From positions 250,227,236-250,291,235 of the forward strand of contig NC_085139.1 in assembly GCF_024139115.2 (NCBI RefSeq): a stretch of DNA of 64,000 nucleotides. The letters are read 5' to 3'. This DNA is from Armigeres subalbatus. Lineage: Eukaryota > Arthropoda > Insecta > Diptera > Culicidae. Positions 44,730 to 54,414 of the stretch are shown one piece after another; position 1 is the first letter of the stretch; each line of letters begins with the position of its first letter. The position numbers and the translations under genes are program-made. Below the pieces are notes generated by a model. It saw nothing but the letters and a program-made list of their open reading frames with translations, made no database searches and had not been told where the DNA came from.

Positions 44730-45438
44730 GGCACCTGGTCAGTTCATGACCCCACAAAATTAGTATACACAATCAACACCAGTGCAGCCAATTTTGTGAC
44801 ACTGTATGTCCAATCGTCCAAATGTACATTTATAGTAGACTCAGGGGCAGAAATTTCCATCATTAAACAAAGAAAATTAAGCCCCACGCAACCATTTGAT
44901 TTTTGCAAAATATTTAAAGTGACAGGCATTACAGAAGGTTTTACCAATACAGTGGGCGAGGCTCAAACCTGTATAACCTTCGCTAATGGTTTAACGTTAG
45001 AACATACACTTCAGATAGTCGGGAACGACTTTCCGATATTAACCGACGGTATATTAGGTCGGGATTTTTCGTTAAATATAGATGCACCCTAGACTACGAG
45101 AACTGGTTGCTCAACTTTAGTTTCAATAATTGTTTGGTATCAGTACCAATCGAAGATAAATTTAACAACAGCATCATCATTCCAGCGAGATGCGAAGTGG
45201 TCAGAAAATTTCCAAATCTTAATGTTACAGCTGAATCAGTAGTATTATCACAGGAAATCCTCCCTGAGTGTTCTGTGCAAACACTATTGTTTCACAAAGT
45301 GCTCCATATGTAAAAATTGTAAATACCACCTTCAAACAAGTGGCTATTACACACTTTGAACCAAAAAATCGACTTGTTAGATGATTACATTAAACCTAAA
45401 ACGGGAGCAATGTTCCTCAGAAGGACCGGGACACACGA
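44730..45438 (+). pseudogene. Aspartic protease and pol N-terminus (broken)
   Basis: The protease core is TFIVDSGAEISIIK (about 44830-44870), with ILGRDFSLNID downstream (about 45050-45090). The frame then ends and resumes at 45107 after an apparent base loss. The second piece runs to about 45313, and a third frame continues into 45439. It would cut Gag and Pol in the particle. Confidence 0.8.
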
Positions 45439-46269
45439 TTGAGTAAAATCTTTTCAGAAATTAACATGGACCAAGTCTTACCCAGCGTAAAACCAAAACT
45501 TAAAAACTTAATTAATGAATTCTCTGATGTATTTTGCTTACCTGGAGAAAAGTTGACGACCAACAATTTTTATTCACAGCATATCCCATTACAGGATACT
45601 TCACCCGTGTACATACCAAATTATAAATCCATACATTCGCAACAAGAAGAAATTCAAAGTCAGGTGAAAAACTTCTGGATGAAGACATTATTGAACCTTC
45701 AGTGTCTTCTTACAATTCCCCAATTCTCCTAGTACCGAAAAAGTCTGATGATAGTTCAAAAATGGAGACTTGTAGTGGACTTCAGGCAATTAAACAAAAA
45801 GGTATTAGCAGATAAATTTCCACTACCACGCATAGACACAATTTTGGACCAATTGGGAAGAGCAAAGTACTTCAGTACTCTTGATCTTATGTCAGGATTC
45901 CATCAAATCCCACTAGACCAAGAATCCAGGAAGTACACCGCATTCTCTACTTCCTCGGGTCATTTCCAGTTTAAACGATTACCTTTTGGTTTAAATATCA
46001 GTCCCAACAGTTTTCAGAGAATGATGAACATAGCAATGGCTGGACTTACTCCAGAATGTGCGTTCATCTACATTGATGATATTGTAGTTACAGGATGTTC
46101 TGCTGATCATCACCTTGATAACTTACGAAAAACATTTGAGCGTTTAAGGCATTACAATTTAAAACTTAATGCCAGCAAATGTAAAGTTTTCGGACTGAGG
46201 TTACCTATCTCGGTCATAAAATTACCGATAAAGGAATACTTCCAGATGACTCCAAATTCGATGTATTGA
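45439..46269 (+). pseudogene. Reverse transcriptase
   Basis: The RT motifs LVVDFRQLNKK, FSTLDLMSGFHQIPLD, TAFSTSSGHFQF, LPFGLNISPNSFQRMMN and catalytic YIDDIVVTG are in order. Breaks near 45665 and 45757 (both in A runs) and near 46195 split the frame. The catalytic residues are intact. Confidence 0.85.
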
Positions 46270-47111
46270 AAAATTTTCCTAGACCCACGAATGCTGAAGA
46301 GGCACGCAGATTTGTAGCGTTCTGCAATTACTACAGGAAGTTTGTGCCAAACTTCGCGCACATTGCCAAACCATTAAACGAATTACAAAAGAAAGGTTCA
46401 ACATTTCAATGGACCAAGGCCCATGAAGAAGGTTTCCAGAAACTCAAACAATATCTAATGTCACCCCAAATTTTACGCTACCCAGATTTTTCAAAGAAAT
46501 TTATTGTCACTACAGACGCGTCAGATATAGCATGTGGTGCAGTACTCTCCCAAATGTACGAAGATGGAGATTTCCCAGTTGCTTTTGCAAGCAAAAGTTT
46601 CACACCCTGTGAACGTAATAAACCAATAATCGAAAAAGAGTTAACAGCAATCCATTGGGCAGTTAACTATTTCACACCATATTTGTACGGAAGAAGGTTC
46701 TTGGTTAGAACAGACCATAGGCCTCTGGTATACCTATTCAATATGAAAAATCCTACGTCAAAACTCACTAGGATGAGAGTTGATTTAGAAGATTTTAATT
46801 TCGATATCGAGTTCGTAGCGGGAAAAGCAAACGTTTGTGCGGACGCGCTCTCACGTATTGTAATTCCTACTACTTCAGAACAACTTAAAAGTCTAAGTGT
46901 TCTTGTGGTTAACACAAGAGCCATGACAAAGAAGAAAGAAACATTAAAAATACCCACGGATTCACAGGAAGCTAGCAGTGAGACTGATCACCTCACAGCT
47001 TGGCAAACTGAGAACCCTTCTCAGACCAATAAACTCCTTAAACTCGATGGTAGCGTGCACAACAATCGGTTAAGGATGTCCATTTTAATCATAATTATAG
47101 AAAGATGCTAG
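46266..47111 (+). pseudogene. RT connection, RNase H
   Basis: NYYRKFVPNFA and GSTFQWTKAHEEGFQKLK join the RT to RNase H. RNase H motifs are TTDASDIACGAVL, EKELTAIHW and RTDHRPLVYLFNMK, with all acidic residues visible. The frame ends near 47085 with a break before integrase. Confidence 0.85.
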
Positions 47112-48378
47112 GAACAGTTAACGTAACATTCACGCGCGAAAATGGAAGTCAAGCTTTAGAGTTTGCTCTTCTAGAAATATCGAAATATATGAAGCATTAC
47201 AAGAGAGATAAGCTAGCACTCTCAACGGAAAACGAAATATTTAATTTTATCTCGCTCCATACACTCAAGGAAATCGCAAACAATGCCATTTCCACGTACG
47301 AGATAATACTTTATAAACCCCAGACGTTTATAGAAAATGAAGAGGATATCAATGAAATACTAACACATTATCACATGACACCTACGGGAGGTCATATAGG
47401 CCAACATCGGCTATATTTAAAATTGAGAGAAATATATAAGTTCAAAAACATGAAAAATTTAATATCAAACTTTGTCAGAAATTGTGAAAAATGTAAGGTG
47501 AATAAAGTAACCAGACATACTAAGCAGCCAGAAGTAGTCACTACGACTCCTTCTAGACCATTTGAAGTCCTTTCAGTAGACACTGCAGGTCCACTGACAA
47601 GAACTGATAAAGGGAACAGGTATATTTTGACAATACAATGTAATTTAACTAAATATGTGGTACTTGTACCAGTACCTACAAAGGAAGCTGCAATATTAGC
47701 CAGAGCACTAGTATACAATTTTATCCTGATCTATGGATCATTCTTGGAAATTAGAACTGACCAAGGATCAGAGTATAATAATGAGGTTATGGAACGAATT
47801 TGTAAACTATTGGAAATAAAACAAAATTTTTCGACAGCATACCACCCACAGTCAATTGGAGCACTGGAGAGAAATCACAGATGTTTAAACGAATATCTGA
47901 GATGTTTCACCAATGCTCATCAAACAGATTGGGATGATTGGGTAAAATTTTATGAATTCACATTCAATACTACACCACACACCGAACATGGCTACACTCC
48001 TTATGAGTTAGTATTCGGCAAGAAAGCTAGGCTACCGCAAGATTCTAAAAATTTAAACTCAACAATTGAACCAATTTATAATCTTGATCAGTATGATGCC
48101 GAACTAAAATTTAGACTCCAAAACTCCAACCAAATAGCTAGAGATAGCTTGATTCAGAGTAAACAAAACCGACAAATTGCAGCAAATACAAATACAAACC
48201 CTATTTTATTAAGCGTAGGAGATAAAGTTTATATCACAAACGAAAATAGGAAGAAATTAGACCCTTTTACATCGGCCCATACGTAATAATTAAATCAGAA
48301 GAACCAAATTGTATAATCAAACATACGGTCACAAATAAACAGTCCAAAGTTCACAAAAATAGATTGATTAAAGCGTAA
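47105..48378 (+). pseudogene. Integrase
   Basis: The zinc-binding module (HYHMTPTGGHIGQH, NCEKCKVNK) is followed by catalytic LSVDTAGPLT, RTDQGSEYNN and YHPQSIGALERNHR. Usual block TPHTEHGYTPYELVFG follows. The open frame ends at 48286 by a shift, and the last 30 codons run to 48378 in another frame. It would integrate the cDNA. Confidence 0.85.
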
Positions 48379-48455
48379 AAGTTAGGAGCGTACATCACTT
48401 CATATTGAAATTATATATATTTTTTATTCTTTTCGAATGGTTACACCATTCTCCT

Positions 48456-48466
48456 AAAGGGGGAGG
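48456..48466 (+). promoter_or_regulatory. Polypurine tract
   Basis: AAAGGGGGAGG immediately precedes the 3' LTR and would prime plus-strand synthesis. Confidence 0.8.
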
Positions 48467-48912
48467 TGTAGCATACTAGCATATCATGTCAGGAAAATCC
48501 AACAATCAGCAATAAGGATAAACCCATTAGCATAAATTATCGAATACCTAATTAGCTACCATTATCTTGTCATTGTCATTTGTCTACGAAAAGTACTCTT
48601 TACGGTTTTACCTAAAACAAACCCACTAACGGGTTTTGCCCAAAACATCACATTATAAACATCAACAATAAACGCCTTAACCTTAAGCACACTTCCAATG
48701 TCAGACACCACACCGTTATATTATTATTTTACCTACTCACGTGTTTGGGTCACGTACCTGAACGCAAGAAGACAATTGTAAACTAGTATTTAAGAAAGAT
48801 ACAATAAAGAAACGACGTTCATTTCTTACTCAAGTCAAATCCAGACGGACATGCTGTCCGATGTGTTGTGAATCTGTTCAAGTTATCACCACCCGTGCAG
48901 GAGCACACCTAA
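48467..48912 (+). repeat. 3' LTR
   Basis: 446 bp, TGTAGCATACTAGC to GAGCACACCTAA. I find no difference from 41815-42260, so the insertion is recent. CCTT follows at 48913-48916. Confidence 0.9.
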
Positions 48913-48916
48913 CCTT

Positions 48917-49400
48917 GTACCTTATCTTATCTTTCTATTTCATTCCTTTTTCTTCCTTCTCTTGTTTAATTTTTTTTCTTGTTTAATTTTTAATTTTTCT
49001 TCGTTCTTCTTCCATCTTCCTTCTTTCATCATACATCTTCCTACATCATTCTACCTTTTATTTCTCCTTGCTTTCTTTTTCTTTTTCCCCGCTTTCTTCT
49101 ATCTTCTTCTTTAATTCTTCCTACTTTCTTCCTTTTTTTCTGTTTTTTCCTACTTCTTTGGTACCTTTCCTTTCTCTTCCTTTCTCTTCCCTTCTTCCCT
49201 TCTTTCTTATTGCTTTGTATTCTTTTTCTAACCTTTTTTCTTATTGCTTTTTCTGTTTCCCTTCTTTTGTTTCATTTCTCCATATGTTATCTTCCATTTT
49301 TTTTCTTCAATTTTTCTCCCTCCTCTACTTCATTCTTTCATTCTTCTTTCTTCTGCATATTCCCTTTTTCCTTGTTCCTTCTTTCATCTTGTTTCTTATC
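48917..49400 (+). repeat. Polypyrimidine tract, right arm of an inverted pair
   Basis: A C/T-rich run; from about 48939 to 49400 it is the reverse complement of 39637-40072. It ends where the half MITE begins (CGACTTATCTGC). Open frames on it (49068-49538) are low-complexity. Confidence 0.8.
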
Positions 49401-49402
49401 GA

Positions 49403-49538
49403 CTTATCTGCGGAATCCTTCCCCTACCTATTGATGGTGTTGGTTTGCGTGGGTGAGCTATCAGATTCGTCAAATCGTCGTTTGAATCTTTGTTTACAAA
49501 AGCAGATAAGTCGTTTTGAAAATTTTGTCTTGAATTAA
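49403..49538 (+). mobile_element. Half copy of the palindromic MITE
   Basis: CGACTTATCTGC, the outer left arm, is joined after a deletion to CCTACCTATTGATGGTGTTGG and the complete right half ending GAAAATTTTGTCTTG. The same family as 9918-10146. AATT follows, as at the 40195-40346 copy. Confidence 0.8.
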
Positions 49539-49955
49539 TGTTTTCGTACAATAATTTCACAACGTATAACCGTTTTTGGTGGGAAATATTCATTTCATTA
49601 CTACTTGCTTGATTTAGAGACAAGAACGAATAAATCAGTACCTACCGATAGCACTCCTTCTTGTCTTTGCGCCATAGGTAATTAAACTTGATTCTGTGCT
49701 GTTTGCGCTGCGCACGAGGCGAAACAAAAAATCTCACGCAAATGTTGATCGCGCGCCAGCACGACTCTAACGTAGCAGCAAGCAAACAGTTTGCTTCATC
49801 GGAAAAATAAATGTCACGATGTCGCGTACATTTTTTTTGGCAAACTGTTTCGGCTTGTTTGGCGCAAGAAATTTGACTGAAAAAAAGATAAACTTTCGCA
49901 TAATCAAAGTGTTTTAATGTACATTTCCCAACACTGTGTGAGGGTAAGCCCAATC
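49539..49955. other. No gene recognised
   Basis: Mixed composition with some GC-rich stretches (GCGCTGCGCACGAGGCG). No motif, no element ends. Confidence 0.35.
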
Positions 49956-49959
49956 AAGC

Positions 49960-50280
49960 AAGTTTCCTGCTCATTTCTCCCTTTTATTAGCAAACAGTTT
50001 CTAAGACAGGATCATATCTCCCCTTGCATTGAGCCAAGCGAACCAAATGCTTGAATTGAAAGAAGGAGTCATATCCTCTCTGCCTTCTGCTGGGCAAACT
50101 CATCCTTTGAAAGAAAGGATCATTACTTCCTTTTCCTTAAGCCGAGCAAATGCCTGAATTGAAGGAAAAAATCATATTCGTCTCTTGCCGTCTGCCGGGC
50201 AAATGCATCCTTTGAAAGAAGGGAAATACCATCCCGTGCCGTAATCCAAGCAAATTCCTGAATTGAATGAAGAAACCGAC
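49960..50280 (+). repeat. About 52-bp degenerate tandem repeat, block 1
   Basis: The word CAAATGC or CAAACTC recurs at about 50044, 50095, 50147, 50200 and 50251, a spacing of 51-53 bases. Surrounding words (GAATTGAAGGAAAAAATCAT, CTGCCGGGCAAATGC) also recur. It is a degenerate minisatellite. Confidence 0.75.
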
Positions 50281-50309
50281 TCTATTACTAGTGAATTCCA
50301 TTACAAATA

Positions 50310-50395
50310 ATGCCATTACCCCGAAGACCGCTACCCCGAACGCCATTACCCCGCCATGATGATTCCCTACCCCGAAGGTCATTACCCCGACTATT
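50310..50395 (+). repeat. CCATTACCCCGAA word repeat
   Basis: Units such as GCCATTACCCCGAAGACC, GCTACCCCGAACG, CCATTACCCCG, CCCTACCCCGAAGGT and CATTACCCCGA follow in tandem, about 12-14 bases each. It lies between the two 52-bp repeat blocks. Confidence 0.7.
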
Positions 50396-50744
50396 CAGTA
50401 AATTGCACAATTTTTACGATAATTTTTATCCTGGATCCGTACTCTCTTCTCGTTCCAAATATCCCGTTACATATTATATGCTACCTTTGAGGACTGTCAA
50501 AGCTGAGGTGAGAATTTCGCAGCACGTTCTCATGCTCAATGCAAGGAGCTGGAGGAAACTTCAGTCCACGTCGACTAGGCTTGAGACGGCTCGCGAACAT
50601 GTATTTATAAAAATAAATAGGTAGAAAAAATGCTTCTGAAGTTTGCAGGCGATAAACCTTACTGTGGCAAGAAGGGCATTACGACAAGAAACTAGAATAA
50701 GAAGATCTCTTCTGTTCGTCGAATATGCTTGTTTCTCCCGTGGC

Positions 50745-51195
50745 AAGTTTCGTTATACCTAGCAAACGTGATCATTTAAAGGAGGTGTCATCTCTTCTGT
50801 TCTCCTCATACCGGGAAAACGCGTTTTTTAATAGCAAGCTTTTTCAACTCTGTTCGCTTTAAACCGAGCAAATGCGTTCTTTAAAGTTCATTAAAAGAAG
50901 GCATCATCTTCTGTGTTTGCCTTAAATCGGACAAATGCGTTCATTAAAAGAAGGCATTACCAGTATGATCGCCTCATATCGGGCAAATGCATTCATCTAA
51001 ATAAGGCATTATCATCTCTGTTCACATTAAACCGAGCAGAAGCGTTCCTTTGGAGAAGGCATTATCTGCTATGTTCGCTTTATACCGAGCAAATGCGTTC
51101 ATTAAAAGAAGGTATTACCAAGTCTGTTCAACTTATGTTTGGCAAATATGTTCATTTATAGATGGCATTATCAACTCTGTTTGCCTTACCAGGTG
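50745..51195 (+). repeat. About 52-bp degenerate tandem repeat, block 2
   Basis: CAAATGC-type words fall at about 50763, 50816, 50869, 50932, 50984, 51037, 51090 and 51143, mostly 52-53 apart (one gap of 63). A typical unit reads CCGAGCAAATGCGTTCATTA, then AAAGAAGGCATTACC. Same family as 49960-50280. Confidence 0.8.
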
Positions 51196-51404
51196 TTCGA
51201 ATTGATGAAGGTCTTTGTAGCGACGGAGTTACTCAACGGCAGCTCAAAGCTGGAAATATATTTTAGCATTATAATCGGATGATATTTTAGAATTTAGGTT
51301 AGGCTTATATGGTCTTCTATAATTTCACTCACACTTCTAACCTGCGCTTCCCGACTCACAGCCGCAAATCTTTATACTATTTAGGAATGACTTTCTTTCT
51401 TTCT

Positions 51405-51490
51405 TTCTTATTGGCATTACATCCCCACACTGGGACAATGAACACTAAGCTGCGAGGCGGCTCGGTCCCAGTGTGGGGATGTAATGCACT
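51405..51490. mobile_element. Feilai tail in head-to-head hairpin
   Basis: GGCATTACATCCCCACACTG followed by GGAC and, after about 22 bases (including AACACTAAGCTGCGAGGCGG), its complement GTCCCAGTGTGGGGATGTAA with TGC following. These are two 3'-ends of Feilai facing each other, the left one with a TTTC-type tail. Either two SINEs or an inverted duplication. Confidence 0.7.
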
Positions 51491-51639
51491 TCCTAGTGTT
51501 CATTAAGCCTTACGGGGGGCATAATCAAGGATTTCGAAATTAGAGGATTCCCTCGGTAATAAACGATTCCGTAATCAACCGTTTGACTAGTATCCAGACC
51601 AGAGAGCCCTTTTCCGTTAATAACTACTGGTATTAGAAT

Positions 51640-51740
51640 GTCAGCTCAGGGGGCACATTTCTCCCAATTTAGGGGATTTGTGTCATCGGCTTCACTTTCT
51701 TTTTCATTATTTATTTGATAGATAAGGAAGTAAGAACAAC
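51640..51740 (-). mobile_element. 3' end of a LOA-type element
   Basis: AGAATGTCAGCTCAGGGGGC and GGGGATTTGTGTCATCGGC align with 27715-27780 (the 3' end of the LOA element), in the same orientation. Only the last 70-100 bases of the element are recognisable. Confidence 0.6.
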
Positions 51741-51745
51741 TTAAA

Positions 51746-51924
51746 CTGGCTACGCAGTCTTTAAAGATTGAAACAAGATTTTTATTTGTCCAAAGAAGGA
51801 GTCTTGTATGGCTGCCAATAAACAGTCGATCCTTCAACAGTACAAAAAATAATGGCAGCCATACAAGACTTCTTCTTTGGACAAATAAAAATCTTGTTTC
51901 AATCTTTAAAGACTGCGTAGCCAG
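51746..51924. repeat. 73-bp perfect-hairpin foldback with short loop
   Basis: Left arm 51746-51818 (starting CTGGCTACGCAG) and right arm 51852-51924 are inverted copies with about two mismatches, separated by 33 bases. The word AATAAACAGTCGATCCTTCAA occurs once in the loop (51818) and again right of the hairpin (about 51941). Confidence 0.8.
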
Positions 51925-52439
51925 CATAGGTTGAAATAACAATAAACAGTCGATCCTTCAATGGAAGTAAGAACAACCCAGCAAACACAAGATCGTATAT
52001 CATAGCGAGTAAGTGTACAAAGTGGAGGCCATATACGTACACTTTGCATGCAGTCAAATGGAGGCATGCGCCTATATCGCCTCCACCTTGTATACTTATT
52101 CATTATTATATGCGACTTTGTGTTGGCTGGGAAAATTATAAGAACATGAAATGCAAATGGCAAGTAACATAGAACAGGCTTCTAGGGAGAGAGCCCTAGA
52201 AGGGGACTTTTCAATACGTTAAGGGCGAAACACCGAGTAGACTGTAAAAAACGCATACACGGAAGAAGGGACAGATAGTTTGTAATATTTGAAATAAATA
52301 TACTCATTTTACGCAGACAAACTATTTAAGGTCCGAAAACGATCACATTTAATCCAGTGATATTTCTGATTGCATTAAACCAGAAATGACGTCACTTATC
52401 TAACGGCATACTGAACACAATAATCTGCATCGAGGGATT

Positions 52440-53105
52440 TCAATAATGATGGCGACTGGCCTACTTCAAAGTTGAATTTAATTCGTCCAAGAAATTCCAC
52501 CAATGCCTCCAAACCGCTGCCAGATCCGATTGCCATTCTGGCCATTTATAAACCCACTCCAGAATTGGATTTTGTCGTAGGGCTTACGTCTTTCTTCACT
52601 ATACTGGGTGTCTTTTAGATTTTTGGACTTCGAGAGCGTTACAAAAGTGACAAGCATTATCTTGAAGTTTTCCTAACAGCTTCAAGCGATAATGGCTCTG
52701 ACAGTGGCCTGTTATAAGACCGGTATACATGCAAAAATCTTTTTAAGAAAGGTTTATGATTTTGCGAGTCACTGAAACGTTCGGAGTGATAAATCGCTTC
52801 GATTGCCTAGCAATAAACGTGCTACTCCAATTGGTTACAATTACAACCTTCGTAGATTCCCAAGTCTTCAACTCTGCTCTAAGAGTAGAGGCGAGTGTAG
52901 CACAAAAAGGTTCTGGTCCCACAAAATCCTGAGATGACCCGAGCCTTGCCAATTTGTCGGCTCTTTCGTTTCCATCAATTCCGCAGTGACCAGGAACCCA
53001 ATATAAACTGACTTTATTACAACAAGACAATTTTTGGAGTGACTGAATACTGTTCTGCACTAGTACGTGCAAAATAAAATCCAACAAACCATATGCATTC
53101 TGCAC
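52440..53105 (-). pseudogene. LOA RNase H and tail fragment
   Basis: WVPGHCGIDGNERADKLARLG is split-read as an RNase H end (about 53010-52940), with QDFVGPEPF downstream matching the copy at 28148-28492. Further on, in shifted frames, ITGHCQ and a Cys-containing tail extend to about 52440. This is another old copy of the same clade. Confidence 0.7.
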
Positions 53106-53490
53106 GGCCTATTCCACGATATTCAAAATTTATTCTCCAGTGCGAAGCCGAAATACTGCTTTGCAGAACAGAGATACCAAATTTCTATGAAAATACGTAC
53201 TTTTGTGAATTTAATTCCCTTTTTTCACAACACATGTACGTTCCAAATAAAATCCAGTAACCCATATGCCTTCTACAAGGCCCATTCTATGAAATGCAAA
53301 CTTCATTTTCAAAGTGAGAAGATGAAATTCAGCTTTGCAGAGAAGAGAATCTAAACTTCTTTGAAAATACGTACTTTTGTTATATAAACTCCGTTTTTCA
53401 CACCAAATGAAAGTGCTAAATAAAATCTAACAACCCATGTGCATTCAACAAAGCCTATTCTACAAAATTCAAACTTTATTCTCAATGTGT
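53060..53490 (+). repeat. 173-bp tandem repeat, about 2.4 copies
   Basis: AAATAAAATCCA-type words start at 53072, 53245 and 53418, exactly 173 apart. Each is followed by an AACCATATGCATTC-like block, a CCTATTC block and AAAATACGTACTTTTGT. Divergence between units is moderate. Confidence 0.8.
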
Positions 53491-54050
53491 GTTGAAGGGA
53501 GCGAAAAATAGTTCAATTTTGTTGGATAGTGCATTAACGATAAGCTATTGAAATTTTTAATCCTTGTCAAAGCCAATAAAAATTTCATATATAACCAATC
53601 CTGTCCATTCCTAACACGGACATCAGAATGCGCTATGTCACGGACAAATAACACCTTTTGCCGAAGTCTAAAAATTTGATTATAACAACTTTTAAACTTT
53701 AAATACTATCATCACTAATCTATAAATGCCCTACATTTGCTTGAGTAAATAAGGCTCTAATAGATTATGTATTTAATTATTAGTTTTATTTCCAGAAGTT
53801 TTGAATAAACAAATTGCTGTTGTTGTTTCCAATACCAATACCTATAATTAAACCCCCATTATTTAAAAGTTAAATGTAATAACGTTACTTTTATGTAAGT
53901 CCTTCGTCTACTTGTGGTTATGTTTAAAACATTACCAATTGCTCGTTTTTCTTGATACGACTAGGTCCAATCGTTATTCCGACCATCTACCATTTCACTA
54001 CAGAGTTGAATTTAATTGAAAGTCCTGTAGTTTCTTCAGACCCCGACCAA
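53491..54050. other. No gene recognised
   Basis: AT-rich sequence with short T/A runs. No motifs or element ends are visible. Confidence 0.35.
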
Positions 54051-54054
54051 GTTA

Positions 54055-54414
54055 CTCTACACGGAAGAAATAAACAACCCAAAGTGAGTTCAATTCACCC
54101 AACCTCGAACATCCGTACGGGAAGCCAAAATTGAGTAAATGGGGTCGAAGTAGTTTGCCTTTACTCCCATGTTAAAAAAGTACTCAACGGAAAATTTATT
54201 TACTCAAATGGAGGTTTATTTCACTAAATTTCGACCTCAGGTAATAAAACTCAAAATTGGTTTCTCGTGACCCGTATTGAACTGGCGTCGTTGGATTGTT
54301 TCGCTCTTTTGTTTTTGACAACAGAAGAAAGAGTGGATGAAAGAAAAGAGAAAAAATAACTCAAAAGTAAGTTTAAAAAACTCAACGTTGTGTACTTTTT
54401 TTCCTCCGTGTAGA
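54055..54414. mobile_element. MITE with CTCTACACGGARGAAA ends
   Basis: CTCTACACGGAAGAAA at 54055-54070 and its complement with one difference at 54399-54414. The interior is AT-rich with ACTCAA words near both ends. No target duplication is clear. Non-coding. Confidence 0.6.

Larger units (their letters stand above)
41815..48912 (+). mobile_element. Young Ty3/Gypsy element (mdg1/412-like), no env
   Basis: This is 7.1 kb. It has two 446-bp LTRs that I read as identical, a tRNA-Arg-like primer site, two small membrane-protein frames, gag without zinc knuckle but with an RG/Q/N-rich tail, protease, RT (YIDD), RNase H, integrase, PPT and a 4-bp duplication. There is no env. A tRNA-Arg primer and the knuckle-free Gag are features I recall of the mdg1/412 lineage. 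Gag and pol are split by many single-base frame changes although the LTRs match, which is odd for a new copy. Confidence 0.9.
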
